A DNA stretch of 64,000 nt from Agaribacterium haliotis (GCF_002312815.1 NZ_NKQJ01000001.1:124001-188000), one strand, 5' to 3'. Positions 1 to 10,133 are shown, counted from the stretch's first letter. Translations and numbers: made by a program. Notes: generated by a model from the sequence alone, not told the origin.

Positions 1-88
1 AGAGTGCAAAGACCTACTCGAGAAATTCCAGCACGCCTGGGATCATCAAAGCAGTATTGACCCAAATATGGCTCAGCTATATTTATGA
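1..88 (+). CDS. C-terminal end of an unidentified protein (partial)
   Basis: The reading frame that enters at base 2 stays open for 28 codons and stops with TGA at 86-88. The translated tail (ECKDLLEKFQ...MAQLYL) is charged and amphipathic, like a real protein end, and the other forward frames look less protein-like. The start lies outside the window. The family cannot be named from 28 residues. It converges with the Rieske gene on the other strand. Confidence 0.4.
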   Translation, partial: ECKDLLEKFQHAWDHQSSIDPNMAQLYL

Positions 89-155
89 AAACCAAACTAA
101 AGACAGGCATAAACTCAGCGAAAATAAACGCAGAACTAAACCAAGGTTCTGTTTC

Positions 156-470
156 TTACAACTCAACACCAACACTAGAGCCTTCGTAAGCCAGCTTAAA
201 GTGCTGCAAACAGTCGAGCGTATCGGCGAGGGGGCCGCCGGCCTTACCAGAGCCCAAATCAAACTCTATGCCGTGCGCCATGCAGCGAATCTTGCCCTCG
301 GGCAGCAACTGGCCCATCGTCAAGGGCACATCCATATGGGGGCAACGGTTTTCGATCAGGTATGTTTTTCCTGCCTCGTGGATTAACAACAGTTTTAAGC
401 GCTCAACTTGAAAGGCCTTCATATAACCATCGTGCAGGCGGCTTAGTTGCTCAAGGGCATGAAACGCCAT
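156..470 (-). CDS. Small Rieske-type [2Fe-2S] ferredoxin-like protein
   Basis: This is a 104-residue protein with the two Rieske cluster motifs: CPH near residue 43 and CMAH about 20 residues later. Two Cys and two His can therefore bind a [2Fe-2S] cluster. It has no signal peptide or membrane segment, so it should be a cytoplasmic electron-transfer subunit or stand-alone ferredoxin of the NirD / dioxygenase-ferredoxin type. GGGGGA precedes the ATG at a suitable distance. It is divergent from pabB. The partner enzyme is not in the window, so the substrate is unknown. Confidence 0.8.
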   Translation of the reverse strand: MAFHALEQLSRLHDGYMKAFQVERLKLLLIHEAGKTYLIENRCPHMDVPLTMGQLLPEGKIRCMAHGIEFDLGSGKAGGPLADTLDCLQHFKLAYEGSSVGVEL

Positions 471-610
471 ACTTCCCCCAATTCTTACTACTTCAATAAC
501 TCAAAACAATAGTACCAGCTTAATCGTGGTAAAGTCAGCGCCCGGCGCTACCTTATTCGACATAGATACCCTAGAATGCCGGCTGTTTAGCCTACAACCA
601 TTGTTCAACT

Positions 611-1930
611 ATGCCCGTTGTCGAACTCGACTATCATCCCGACTCCGAACACCACTTTGAGCAGCTTGCTCCGTTAGCAAACAGAGTGTGGTTAGATGGC
701 CAGCAATCGCGCCCTGGGCGCTGGTCCATATTCAGTGCTGAGCCACTTCAGGTATTTGTAAAAGCTAAGATAGAACAAATAAAAAAAGCCGTTGAAGCGC
801 TTAAGCACGAGTATTCAGATGCGCTAGAAACACTGCAGCAGCTGCCATTTTGCGGCGGTGCAATTGGTTTTTGTAATTATGAACACAGGCACCAGCACTT
901 TAACTTAGCAGTAAGACCAAAAAACAAACAGGACTCGGCCTGGGCAATTTATGACTGGGCTGTTGTTGTTGACCACCAAAAAAAGCAGTGCTTTTTTGTA
1001 AGCCTGCCCAAGCTCAGCAACCCACGCATTCAATCCGTATTAAGCTTATTGCAACGCGACACACCGAATGACAGCAAAGGTTTTTTTCGCTGCGGTAAAT
1101 TTATCGCCCAGCAATGCAAAAGCGATTACCTGCGCGCGTTTGATCGCATTCAAAATTATATTCAAGCCGGCGACTGCTACCAGATTAATTACAGCCAGCA
1201 ATTTAATGCGCCGTTTAGCGGCTCGGGCGCTGCTGCGTACCAACATTTGCGCAAGCAGCTCGGCGGCCCCTACTCTGCTTATCTTGAGCTCGGCGAGCAA
1301 CAAATCTTAAGTTTATCTCCCGAACAATTTATTCACGTTAACGACCGCTTCGCACAAAGTAAACCGATAAAAGGTACCTGCCGGCGCGGGCAAAACTATG
1401 ATGAAGACCAAAATCTGGCCCGAGCACTTTTAGCCAGTGAAAAAAATCGTGCAGAAAACTTAATGATTGTCGACTTACTGCGCAACGATTTTGGCCAGCT
1501 TTGCACACCCGGTAGCGTGCACGTACCCGAGCTATTTGCACTCGAAAGTTACGCCAATGTTCACCACTTAGTCAGCACCGTGCGCGGAAAGCTGCCCGGC
1601 GACATCAACGCTCTGGACTTTTTTTACAGCTGCTTCCCCGGTGGTTCGATCACCGGCGCCCCCAAAAAACGGGCCATGCAAATCATTGATGAGCTTGAAC
1701 CGCACACCCGCAATATCTACTGCGGCTCTGTGGTGAGCTACAGCGCAAACAATAAACTCGACAGCAGCATCGCCATACGCAGTCTGCTTATAAAAGATAA
1801 AATCATTCAGTGCTGGGGTGGAGGTGGCATCGTTGCCGATTCCGGAGCGGAAGAGGAATACGCGGAATCCTTAACTAAGGTCCGCGCATTGATGCAGGCC
1901 CTTGAGCGGGGCCCGGCAAAAAACAACTGA
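611..1930 (+). CDS. pabB: Aminodeoxychorismate synthase component I
   Basis: PabB aminates chorismate to 4-amino-4-deoxychorismate, using ammonia from a glutaminase partner, in p-aminobenzoate and folate synthesis. The 439-residue length is normal. The C-terminal chorismate-binding domain shows PIKGT, whose Lys marks PabB rather than anthranilate synthase TrpE (which has Ala there). It also shows the SEKNRAENLMIVDLLRND block, the PGGSITGAPK block and GGGIVADS near the end. The lyase for the next step, pabC, is also in this window (47884-48705). The gene order pabB-thrH-cysH is that of Pseudomonas. No strong ribosome site precedes the ATG. Confidence 0.95.
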   Translation: MPVVELDYHPDSEHHFEQLAPLANRVWLDGQQSRPGRWSIFSAEPLQVFVKAKIEQIKKAVEALKHEYSDALETLQQLPFCGGAIGFCNYEHRHQHFNLAVRPKNKQDSAWAIYDWAVVVDHQKKQCFFVSLPKLSNPRIQSVLSLLQRDTPNDSKGFFRCGKFIAQQCKSDYLRAFDRIQNYIQAGDCYQINYSQQFNAPFSGSGAAAYQHLRKQLGGPYSAYLELGEQQILSLSPEQFIHVNDRFAQSKPIKGTCRRGQNYDEDQNLARALLASEKNRAENLMIVDLLRNDFGQLCTPGSVHVPELFALESYANVHHLVSTVRGKLPGDINALDFFYSCFPGGSITGAPKKRAMQIIDELEPHTRNIYCGSVVSYSANNKLDSSIAIRSLLIKDKIIQCWGGGGIVADSGAEEEYAESLTKVRALMQALERGPAKNN

Positions 1931-1937
1931 TTAAGAT

Positions 1938-2552
1938 TTAAGCCTCTACTTCTATGCTTGCTTTAAGAAATTCGAGCTTTAAATCTTCGTAGCTGTGCAC
2001 GGCTGGAAACTGCGGGAACTCGTCGATAACATTCTGTGGTGCGTGGAACAGAATACCGGCGTCGGCTTCGGCCAGCATGGTAGTATCGTTATAGCTGTCG
2101 CCGGCGGCAATGGTGCGATAATACAACGATTTAAATGCACAGATAGCCTGGCGCTTCGGGTTGGCCTGGCGCAGGTGGTAGTTAACGATCTTGCCGCTGT
2201 CATCCATCTCAAGGTTGTGACACAACAGAGTTGGGTAACCGAGTTGCTTCATCAGTGGGTCGGCAAACTGGTAAAACGTATCTGACAAAATCACCACCTG
2301 AAAGCGCTCTCGCAACCAGTCAACAAACTCTTTGGCGCCGTCGAGAGGCTTAAGTGTCGCGATAACCTCTTGAATTTCGTTGATGCCCAAGCCGTGTTTA
2401 TCGAGCTCATTTAAACGCATGGTCATCAGTTCATCGTAATCGGCAATATCACGCGTTGTTGCCTTTAACGCCTCAATGCCGGTTTTTTGAGCAAATTCGA
2501 TCCAGATTTCTGGGATCAGTACCCCTTCCAAGTCTAGGCATGCGATTTCCAC
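1938..2552 (-). CDS. thrH: Phosphoserine phosphatase / phosphoserine:homoserine phosphotransferase ThrH
   Basis: A HAD-superfamily enzyme of 204 residues. The nucleophile motif is DLEGVL at the N terminus, motif II is ILSDT, and the metal-binding motif is AAGDSYND. In Pseudomonas, ThrH dephosphorylates phosphoserine and can pass the phosphate to homoserine. The short, cap-containing form starting MEIACLDLEGVL is typical of ThrH rather than SerB, which carries an extra N-terminal domain. It converges with pabB, with 7 bases between stop codons, and is divergent from cysH. Confidence 0.92.
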   Translation of the reverse strand: MEIACLDLEGVLIPEIWIEFAQKTGIEALKATTRDIADYDELMTMRLNELDKHGLGINEIQEVIATLKPLDGAKEFVDWLRERFQVVILSDTFYQFADPLMKQLGYPTLLCHNLEMDDSGKIVNYHLRQANPKRQAICAFKSLYYRTIAAGDSYNDTTMLAEADAGILFHAPQNVIDEFPQFPAVHSYEDLKLEFLKASIEVEA

Positions 2553-2714
2553 GTGTTTATTCCTCGTCTTCAGTTCGCGTAAAAATTGGCCGCCAATCTA
2601 CCTGTTTCAGCAGCCTCGCGCAATGGCATGAATTTTCTTAAAGTTGCCGTTCTGCTATGCTTCGCGCCGAATTATGCCGCTAAGATGGCACCTCAAAACC
2701 CAAAGAGACAAACT

Positions 2715-3437
2715 ATGAATAGCTTGAACGTCACCGACATCAATGCTCAACTGAGCAACAGCAGCCCTCAGGATATTCTCAAGTACGCCTTAAACGAGCA
2801 CGACAATATCGCCGTTTCTTTCAGTGGCGCAGAAGATGTCGTACTTGTACACATGGCCGCACAAATCAAACCGGGTGTTCAGGTGTTCTGTTTGGACACT
2901 GGCCGCCTGCACGCGGAAACCTATCAGTTTATTGAAAAGGTACGCAAAACCTATGACATCAACCTGCAGATACTCTTTCCAGATGCCGAGCAGGTCGAAA
3001 AACTAGTGCGCGAAAAAGGCTTGTTCAGCTTTTACGAAGACATGCACCAAGAGTGCTGCGGCATCCGCAAAGTTGGGCCTTTGCGCCGTAAGCTTTTAAG
3101 CTTAGACGCCTGGGTAACAGGCCAGCGCAAAGATCAAAGCCCCGGTACTCGCGCCGACATCCCAGTTATTCAGTCCGACAAGGCCTTTGCCCGCCCCGGC
3201 GAAAGCTTGATCAAATACAACCCCCTGGCAAACTGGAGCAGCAGCGAAGTGTGGGACTATATTCGCGCCCTCGAGGTACCGTATAACGCCCTGCATGAGC
3301 GCGGTTTTGTTAGCATCGGCTGCGAACCGTGCACCCGCGCCACCCTTCCCGGCGAGCACGAACGCAGTGGCCGCTGGTGGTGGGAAGAAAGCACCAAAAA
3401 AGAATGCGGGCTACACTCTGGCAATATCGAAAAATAG
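2715..3437 (+). CDS. cysH: Assimilatory adenylyl-sulfate (APS) reductase
   Basis: This enzyme reduces APS to sulfite with thioredoxin in cysteine synthesis. From the chosen ATG (2715, preceded by AGAG) it is 240 residues. The PP-loop motif is SFSGAEDVVL. Two Cys pairs, ECCG near residue 120 and GCEPC near residue 205, bind a [4Fe-4S] cluster. That cluster marks the APS-using branch, as in Pseudomonas, rather than the cluster-free PAPS reductase of E. coli. The redox-active Cys is in the C-terminal KECGLH motif. The frame is open upstream to 2586, but the added residues do not look like CysH. cysB and a TSUP exporter nearby fit sulfur control. Confidence 0.93.
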   Translation: MNSLNVTDINAQLSNSSPQDILKYALNEHDNIAVSFSGAEDVVLVHMAAQIKPGVQVFCLDTGRLHAETYQFIEKVRKTYDINLQILFPDAEQVEKLVREKGLFSFYEDMHQECCGIRKVGPLRRKLLSLDAWVTGQRKDQSPGTRADIPVIQSDKAFARPGESLIKYNPLANWSSSEVWDYIRALEVPYNALHERGFVSIGCEPCTRATLPGEHERSGRWWWEESTKKECGLHSGNIEK

Positions 3438-3478
3438 CCCCATATCTAGTTAAGACACTCATCAACGAGAGGCTAACT

Positions 3479-3808
3479 ATGAAAATTACGCTGGTTAAGA
3501 AAATCCTTGCCGACGGCAGCCCCTGTCGAAAATGTGCCGATGTGATCGACAAGCTAGAAAGCAGTGGCCAGATGCAGCGTATTAACGAAGTACTGATCGC
3601 CGACGAGCGCGACCCAAGCAGCGAGGGAATGGTGTTAGCCAAAACGCTTGATGTCGATCGCGCGCCTTTTTTTGTGGTCGAGCAAAACGGCGAGCAGAGT
3701 GTTTACACGGTCTATATGAAATTTGTCAAAGAGGTGCTTGAGCAAGAGACGGAAGAAGCCGACGAGCTCAAAGAGATCATGGATAACAACGACCTCGACT
3801 TTCTCTAA
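3479..3808 (+). CDS. Conserved small protein with N-terminal CxxC, thioredoxin-like
   Basis: A 109-residue protein that starts at the ATG at 3479. An SPCRKC motif lies near residue 14, followed by a stretch with a predicted thioredoxin/glutaredoxin-like pattern (RAPFFVVE around residue 60, the usual cis-Pro neighbourhood) and an acidic C-terminal tail. The same small gene sits between cysH and cysB in Pseudomonas (PA1755 position, from memory), which suggests a conserved but uncharacterised link to sulfur assimilation. A role as redox partner of CysH is only an inference. It is 41 bases after cysH, so the two are probably co-transcribed, and it ends before a strong terminator. Confidence 0.75.
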   Translation: MKITLVKKILADGSPCRKCADVIDKLESSGQMQRINEVLIADERDPSSEGMVLAKTLDVDRAPFFVVEQNGEQSVYTVYMKFVKEVLEQETEEADELKEIMDNNDLDFL

Positions 3809-3838
3809 GACGCTCTAACAGCGCTGAATAATAACCAC

Positions 3839-3868
3839 AAAAAAGCCCGGATATTTCCGGGCTTTTTT
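3839..3868. terminator. Bidirectional rho-independent terminator
   Basis: Arms GCCCGG and CCGGGC (3845-3850 and 3857-3862) around loop ATATTT. A run of six A precedes and six T follows, so the hairpin can stop transcription from both directions: the cysH operon on the plus strand and cysB on the minus strand. Confidence 0.9.
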
Positions 3869-3894
3869 GTGGTACTGGCTTGTTTGTTCAGGCC

Positions 3895-4917
<1,023 letters not shown>

Positions 4918-5077
4918 CTACTCCTAACTGGCCCGACCTGGTCTCCAAGACCAGTACTTGCTTAGATAGTTATAAAAATATAAGCAAATATTCTTTTGTA
5001 GAATAGTTACTAATCTGTATATTTGCCAGCCGCTTTCACCAAGTTTAGACATAACTTTACATTTTTTTAGAAAGTAC

Positions 5078-5863
5078 ATGCCTGATTTACTCTACTTTGT
5101 TATTTGCGGCGCCGGCGTAGGCCTCGCCGTTGGCCTTACCGGTGTCGGCGGCGGCTCATTAATGACGCCACTGCTGATTTTTTCGGGCATTCCAACCAAG
5201 GTCGCCATCGGCACTGACCTGCTCTATGCAGCGGCTACTAAAGGTGGTGCTCTTTTAAGTCATCAGCGCCAAAAGAGCATTAAATGGAAGGTCGTTTTTT
5301 TATTGTTATCGGGCAGTATCCCGGCAAGCTTGCTCACCAGTGCGGCACTTAGGTATCTTATCTCAGCGGATGCAAACTACAGTGCCGCGCTTGAGCTCGC
5401 GCTCGGTATTATGTTGCTACTAACGTCGATTGTGGTTGTTTTTAAGAGCCGCATCCGCGCCGAAGCCGCCGAGCCCAGCCCTCACAATCAGTGGCTACAC
5501 AAGCATCGTGGACCGATTGCGGTACTCGCCGGGGTTTTACTTGGTGTTTTTGTCACCCTGTCTTCGGTTGGCGCCGGCGCCTTTTGCACCGCCTTGCTAC
5601 TGACGCTCTACCCTCGCCTGCCAGCGCTCAATGTTATCGGCACTGACATCGCTCACGCAGTGCCTTTGACCCTGGTGGCCGGCATGGGCCACCTGTGGAA
5701 CGACAATATCAGCTGGTCCCTGCTCGCGGGCCTTTTAATCGGCTCCCTGCCGGCGGTGCACCTCGGCGCCAAGCTTGCTGCACGCATCCCAAACCATCTG
5801 CTGCAGCGGTTTTTAGCCTTTATTCTGTTTGGCATCGGCCTGAAGTTTGTCTTTATCAGCTAA
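5078..5863 (+). CDS. TSUP-family membrane transporter (sulfite/sulfonate exporter TauE/SafE type)
   Basis: A 261-residue integral membrane protein. The two internal halves each begin with a glycine-rich segment of the TSUP family (GLTGVGGGSLMTPLL near residue 20 and LSSVGAGAFCTALLL near residue 163), and several hydrophobic segments are visible. TSUP proteins move small sulfur compounds or other organic anions across the inner membrane. Its place beside cysB and the cysH cluster suggests sulfite or sulfate handling, but substrate cannot be read from sequence. The 208-base gap shared with cysB is rich in A+T and likely holds both promoters. Confidence 0.85.
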   Translation: MPDLLYFVICGAGVGLAVGLTGVGGGSLMTPLLIFSGIPTKVAIGTDLLYAAATKGGALLSHQRQKSIKWKVVFLLLSGSIPASLLTSAALRYLISADANYSAALELALGIMLLLTSIVVVFKSRIRAEAAEPSPHNQWLHKHRGPIAVLAGVLLGVFVTLSSVGAGAFCTALLLTLYPRLPALNVIGTDIAHAVPLTLVAGMGHLWNDNISWSLLAGLLIGSLPAVHLGAKLAARIPNHLLQRFLAFILFGIGLKFVFIS

Positions 5864-5878
5864 GCGCCATCACCACAC

Positions 5879-6763
5879 TCACTTGGCATTGGCGATACCG
5901 TGAGGCACGTGCCCCGTCGCAACATGCCGCTGAGCCGAAGCGCAGTGACTTTGCTGATCGTCAAAAAAAACATCTGCACCGTAGGCTTTTAAAAAACTCC
6001 CCTTGTCCATGCCGCCCAAAAATAAACTCTCATCGATGCGAATGTCCCAAGCTCTTAAAGTGCGAATCACGCGCTCGTGAGCCGGCGCTGAGCGAGCCGT
6101 CACCAACGCCGTGCGAATCGGACAACTCTGCTGAAATTCAGCCTGCAGGTTGTGAAGCGCCGATAAAAATGACTTAAACGGCCCGCCCGACAACGGTGTT
6201 TTAGCTGCCGCAACTTCACTCTCGGTAAACGCTTCAAGCCCTTGGTTTTTATAAATTCTTTCCGCTTCATCAGAAAACAGCACGGCATCGCCATCAAAAG
6301 CAAAACGCAGCTCAGAGCTCTCTAAATTTTCCTTGTTGGACGGCATCAGGGTTGCCGCAGCGATATTGTGATCAAGCGCATGGCGCACATCGTCGGCGTG
6401 AGTAGATAAGAACAAATGGCAGTTAAATGGCGCTATATAGCAGTAGGGACTTTGCCCACCAGTAAATGCCGCACGAGAAATATCCAGGCCGTAGTGTTTA
6501 ATTGAATTAAAAACCCTAAGCCCCGTATCCGCACTGTTGCGCGACAGTAAAATGACCTCAACCCTGGGAGCCCCATCAATTAAGTCGTTAATACCGAGCA
6601 GCTTTTTAACCATATGAAAAGCATCTCCGGGCTCCAATAACTGCTCTTCGTGCTCAATCTGATAACGACTGTACGCCTCCAAACCCTCCGCCTCAAAAAC
6701 TTTGTGACTGTCGTCTAAATTGAAAAGCGCACGCGACGAGATCGCAACAACCAATTTTTCCAT
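5879..6763 (-). CDS. Cytosolic 5'-nucleotidase (NT5C1-like family)
   Basis: A 294-residue protein of the bacterial 5'-nucleotidase family related to eukaryotic NT5C1 (PF06189, recalled). It begins KLVVAISSRALFNLDDSHKVFE and contains LSRNSADTGLRVFNSIKHYGLDISRAAFTGG in two parts near residues 72-102. FDGDAVLFSDEAERI near residue 153 is the HAD-like acidic motif, and FFDDQQSHC lies near the C terminus. It should dephosphorylate nucleoside monophosphates in the cytoplasm. It is transcribed just downstream of the D-cysteine desulfhydrase-like gene (20-base gap), probably in one unit. Confidence 0.85.
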   Translation of the reverse strand: MEKLVVAISSRALFNLDDSHKVFEAEGLEAYSRYQIEHEEQLLEPGDAFHMVKKLLGINDLIDGAPRVEVILLSRNSADTGLRVFNSIKHYGLDISRAAFTGGQSPYCYIAPFNCHLFLSTHADDVRHALDHNIAAATLMPSNKENLESSELRFAFDGDAVLFSDEAERIYKNQGLEAFTESEVAAAKTPLSGGPFKSFLSALHNLQAEFQQSCPIRTALVTARSAPAHERVIRTLRAWDIRIDESLFLGGMDKGSFLKAYGADVFFDDQQSHCASAQRHVATGHVPHGIANAK

Positions 6764-6783
6764 CGTTTTACCTTCTTGCGAAC

Positions 6784-7812
6784 CTAAGCTGTACCCGCAG
6801 CATTTATTAATGCCGATGCTTGAGCAAACAAACCAAAAGCGCCGCCTGTGTGCACAAATACAATATTGTCGTAACGGCTTAAACGCCCGGCTTCAAGCTC
6901 GCTCAACAAACCGTGCATTGCCTTGCCGGTATAAACCGGGTCGAGCACTAGCCCCTCATTGCGGGCAAGCTCAATTATGCGCTGGTACAGCTCGGGGTAG
7001 GCTCTAGCGTAACCCGGGCCAATATAATCGTCGTTTACGGCAATATCGAGCTCGGCTAACAGCTGCTGTACTTCAGTCTCAGCCACAGCTGCCAACTCGC
7101 CAGCGTGGCGTATATCGGCCTCTATTTTTTCAACAAAATAATGCGCAGAATCACAGACAGCAAAACCAAGTACTTTAGTTGCGCGATTTAAACTATGAAA
7201 ACCGAGGCTCAGGCCCGCCTGAGTCCCACCTGAACCCGAAGCACAGACAACCAAGTCGGGGCTAAAACCCAGCTGCTGACACTGCTCCAGTATTTCTTTA
7301 GCAGCCAACACATAACCCCACAAACCAATGCCATTACTGCCGCCGGTAGGAATGGCGTATAAGCCACCTGCTGCGTGTTTGATTTTGCTATCGAAGCGCT
7401 CAGTTAGCTGCTTCACATAATCGCGTGAACTCAGCAGCTCGATATTTGCACCCGCTAGCATACTCAGGAAATGATTTGCCTCTCCGAAACTCGAACGGCC
7501 CGCAGCATCTCTGTCATCGCGCAAAATAAGTGAGCACTTTAAACCCAACTGAGCACAGGCAAAGGCCGTTGCACGACAGTGGTTGCTCTGAATACCGCCA
7601 CAGGTCAGCACTGTGTGGCAAGATTTTCTCAAAGCGTCCGCCAATAAAAATTCAAGCTTGCGCACCTTGTTACCGCTTAACGCGAGCCCCGTTAGCTCAT
7701 CCTGTTTTAGCCAAAGGCGTTTGCCGGGAAAAGCTGCATTTACATTTTTTAGTTCACGCATCGGGCTGGGCAAATGCGCCAACTCAATTCGATCGGGCAT
7801 GTGTTCGAGCAT
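6784..7812 (-). CDS. PLP-dependent D-cysteine desulfhydrase / ACC deaminase-family enzyme
   Basis: A fold-type II PLP enzyme. Beginning at the ATG at 7812, with AAGGA 8 bases before it, the product is 342 residues. SGNKVRKLEFLL near residue 47 contains the PLP Lys, and TCGGIQSNHCRATAFA near residue 69 contains the conserved SNH loop. Members break D-cysteine to pyruvate, sulfide and ammonia, or deaminate ACC; D-cysteine desulfhydrase is the commoner activity in gammaproteobacteria. The frame is open to 7851, but that start has no good ribosome site. Nearby sulfur genes fit, though no operon with them exists. Confidence 0.82.
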   Translation of the reverse strand: MLEHMPDRIELAHLPSPMRELKNVNAAFPGKRLWLKQDELTGLALSGNKVRKLEFLLADALRKSCHTVLTCGGIQSNHCRATAFACAQLGLKCSLILRDDRDAAGRSSFGEANHFLSMLAGANIELLSSRDYVKQLTERFDSKIKHAAGGLYAIPTGGSNGIGLWGYVLAAKEILEQCQQLGFSPDLVVCASGSGGTQAGLSLGFHSLNRATKVLGFAVCDSAHYFVEKIEADIRHAGELAAVAETEVQQLLAELDIAVNDDYIGPGYARAYPELYQRIIELARNEGLVLDPVYTGKAMHGLLSELEAGRLSRYDNIVFVHTGGAFGLFAQASALINAAGTA

Positions 7813-7914
7813 CGTAATATCCTTAGCCAAGCTTAAACAGCCTAAAAACAAAGCATAAAACAGCGGCGATAACGGTAAAAGAACAAATTGGAAGAGAGAA
7901 AAGAAAGGGAGAAA

Positions 7915-7936
7915 GAGGCTGGGTTAAGCCAGCCTC
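7915..7936 (-). terminator. Terminator after yajC
   Basis: Perfect 8-bp arms GAGGCTGG / CCAGCCTC around loop GTTAAG. In the minus-strand direction the hairpin is followed by a pyrimidine-rich, T-rich tract (complement of 7890-7914). Confidence 0.7.
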
Positions 7937-7947
7937 GAACAAAAAAC

Positions 7948-8286
7948 TTAAATGGCCTTGATGGTGCCTTTAGGCAGCACGGCGTGAACACTCGCTTTTT
8001 GGTACTTCAGCTCAACATTATCGGCAGCTTTTACCGTAACGTAGGCATCGTCGACTTCAGTGATTTTACCGAGTAAACCACTACTCATTACCACCTCGTC
8101 GCCTTTGCCGAGGCTGTCGACAAGCGACTGATGCTCTTTCTGACGCTTGCGCTGAGGGCGGATGATCATAAAGTACATAAATACAAACAGACCAACCAAC
8201 AACAGGATATTCAGAAATCCGGCATTCTGTGGCGCAGGAGCGCTACCTTGGGCTTGAGCAGCCGCTTCCGCAATAAAAAAGCTCAT
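7948..8286 (-). CDS. yajC: Sec translocase accessory subunit YajC
   Basis: A 112-residue protein with one membrane helix (about residues 24-43, FLNILLLVGLFVFMYFMII), then the family motif RPQRKRQKEHQ and a small soluble domain containing GDEVVMSSGLLGKI. YajC associates with SecDF at the inner membrane. It is normally encoded between tgt and secD; here neither is adjacent. It stands alone with its own terminator, between a PLP-enzyme gene and a GAF-AraC regulator gene. Confidence 0.93.
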   Translation of the reverse strand: MSFFIAEAAAQAQGSAPAPQNAGFLNILLLVGLFVFMYFMIIRPQRKRQKEHQSLVDSLGKGDEVVMSSGLLGKITEVDDAYVTVKAADNVELKYQKASVHAVLPKGTIKAI

Positions 8287-8409
8287 GAGCTAACCTCTTG
8301 AATTACATAAAAAATCAGGCGGCTAACTGTACTAGAGATGAGCCATCGAGGCAATGCGGAGCCCTGCGACTCCGCCTCGTGCGGCGCGCCTAAATCAAAC
8401 CTTTAGGCG

Positions 8410-9411
8410 TTATGCGTAATCTCGAAATACCTTGCGAAAAGTACTTGGAGACAAACCCGTCCAGCGCTTGAAAGCATTGGTAAAGCTTGTGCGATCTGAG
8501 AAATCCAGAGTCGAACTAATGCGATCAATAGAGATTTGCTGACGTACGAGGAAGTCAATCGAGTGGTGAAAACGTACTTTGTCACGCAACTCGGCAAAAC
8601 TGATACCTTGTTGCTGCAGGCGACGCTGCAAGGTGCGCTTGCTGAGGTTGAGCTCTTCAGCAATATGATCAATGCTCAAAGAGCTCTGACCGATGCGACG
8701 TTTAAGTACATCAACAACCTTGCCGGAGATACCAAGGCCTTCTGGCAGCTCAGCGGCTAGCTGATACTCTTCCAGAGTTTTCATGGAACCATTAGCAAAA
8801 ATGGCCATGTCTTCGGTTTTGCGCTGAGCGCGAGTGTTTTGTAAGTCCATCATACTGGCTATTCCTTCCGCCGTGAGTCCAAGCATCAACATGCTCTGTT
8901 CATCAGCCGAAGGCGAACCAGCTTCTGATGAGACAAAGCACACCAGACCGCGCTGCCGATCACCCATGTCCAGGTTCATCCCTAAGTAAGCGCGAGTCGT
9001 CCCCCGATTATAAGCATTTTTGTCGCTTTTAGTAGTTTTTGTATGCATTACTAGACGAGTTTCGTCGTGTTTGGTCAAAAAATGCATATCCGTCAAGGAG
9101 ATATGCTGACCAACAAAAAAACTATCGAGTTCACTACTGGCGTGAACTTCATAGACAGATGGCGATATTTTCCTCATAATGGCGCCGCAGCCATAACCGA
9201 GTTGCTTGGCTGCGAGGGCCAACATCAAGGTCAGTGCCTCGTTGTATGAACGAAACTGAGCGTGGTTTGCCAAAATTCGCAATAGGCATTGCAGATAGTT
9301 TTCGGTTGTTAGCGTCTGTTTACAGTACGACGCAAATGCAGCGGAATCAAAAGGCGTTAACGCAGTCCGCGGCTCCGCCCCTTCATTTTCTATCCAAGTT
9401 GAATCAGTCAC
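8410..9411 (-). CDS. GAF-domain AraC/XylS-family transcriptional regulator
   Basis: A 333-residue regulator. The N-terminal two thirds reads like a GAF-type sensor domain (LAAKQLGYGCGAIMR near residue 70, RAYLGMNLDMGDRQRGLVCF near residue 144). The C-terminal ~100 residues are a double AraC helix-turn-helix: SIDHIAEELNLSKRTLQRRL, then ISIDRISSTLDFSDRTSFTNAFKRWTG in the second half, ending SPSTFRKVFRDYA. It should bind DNA in response to a small ligand that cannot be told from sequence. It has no obvious target operon beside it; it is followed by yajC in the same direction after 123 bases. Confidence 0.85.
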   Translation of the reverse strand: MTDSTWIENEGAEPRTALTPFDSAAFASYCKQTLTTENYLQCLLRILANHAQFRSYNEALTLMLALAAKQLGYGCGAIMRKISPSVYEVHASSELDSFFVGQHISLTDMHFLTKHDETRLVMHTKTTKSDKNAYNRGTTRAYLGMNLDMGDRQRGLVCFVSSEAGSPSADEQSMLMLGLTAEGIASMMDLQNTRAQRKTEDMAIFANGSMKTLEEYQLAAELPEGLGISGKVVDVLKRRIGQSSLSIDHIAEELNLSKRTLQRRLQQQGISFAELRDKVRFHHSIDFLVRQQISIDRISSTLDFSDRTSFTNAFKRWTGLSPSTFRKVFRDYA

Positions 9412-9615
9412 TTTATATCCAAAAGCGAATGCATGTCTTATGCAATCTAGTTATCAAACGCAGGTATGTTCACCACTTTGGATTATAAATTTTACTGCAG
9501 TTTTTGCACGCAAATTTGGCAGCGGTGCATGCCACCTTGGGGCAATAAATGACAATATTGAAATTGCATGCGCAGAGCGTGAACCAGACAGCCTTGCGCA
9601 TGCGCCGGAATAAGG

Positions 9616-10092
9616 CTAACTCAGCTCGTTTTTAATCAGCGCCAGCACATCATCGTGGTGTGTTTTTGTTTTAACTTTATCAATGATATGTTGAATTCTG
9701 CCCTGCTTATCAACGATAAAGGTTGTGCGCAGAATGCCCATAAACTCTTTACCCATAAATTTTTTCAGGCCCCAGACTCCATACTTTTCCGCAATGGCAT
9801 GATCTTCATCGGACAGTAAATCAAAATTTAAATCGTGCTTTTCCCGGAATTTCACCAAACGCTCAACGGGGTCCGGGCTCAAGCCAAAAACAACCGTATC
9901 TAAGGCTTCATACTCCGATTTGTAGTCGCGCAAACCACAAGCTTGCACAGTACAACCTGGCGTTAAAGCTTTTGGGTAAAAATAAATGACAACGTTTTTT
10001 TCGCCCGCGTAATCAGACAGGCGAATTTTTTGGCCGTCTTGATTTAATAAAGTAAAGGCCGGCGCCTTATTACCAAGTTTTGCTTGACTCAT
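9616..10092 (-). CDS. bcp: Thioredoxin-dependent peroxiredoxin, BCP/PrxQ family
   Basis: A 158-residue thiol peroxidase that reduces peroxides with thioredoxin. The peroxidatic site is TPGCTVQACGLRD; the resolving Cys is five residues after the first, as in BCP proteins, with Q where E is more common. The start at 10092 follows a good GGGGA site; longer frames to 10167 run over the mdh terminator hairpin. It lies downstream of mdh in the same direction but is separated from it by that terminator. Confidence 0.92.
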   Translation of the reverse strand: MSQAKLGNKAPAFTLLNQDGQKIRLSDYAGEKNVVIYFYPKALTPGCTVQACGLRDYKSEYEALDTVVFGLSPDPVERLVKFREKHDLNFDLLSDEDHAIAEKYGVWGLKKFMGKEFMGILRTTFIVDKQGRIQHIIDKVKTKTHHDDVLALIKNELS

Positions 10093-10133
10093 ATGTTCCC
10101 CTAGAAACTCGCTTGAAGTTTTTTTAGCACAAA

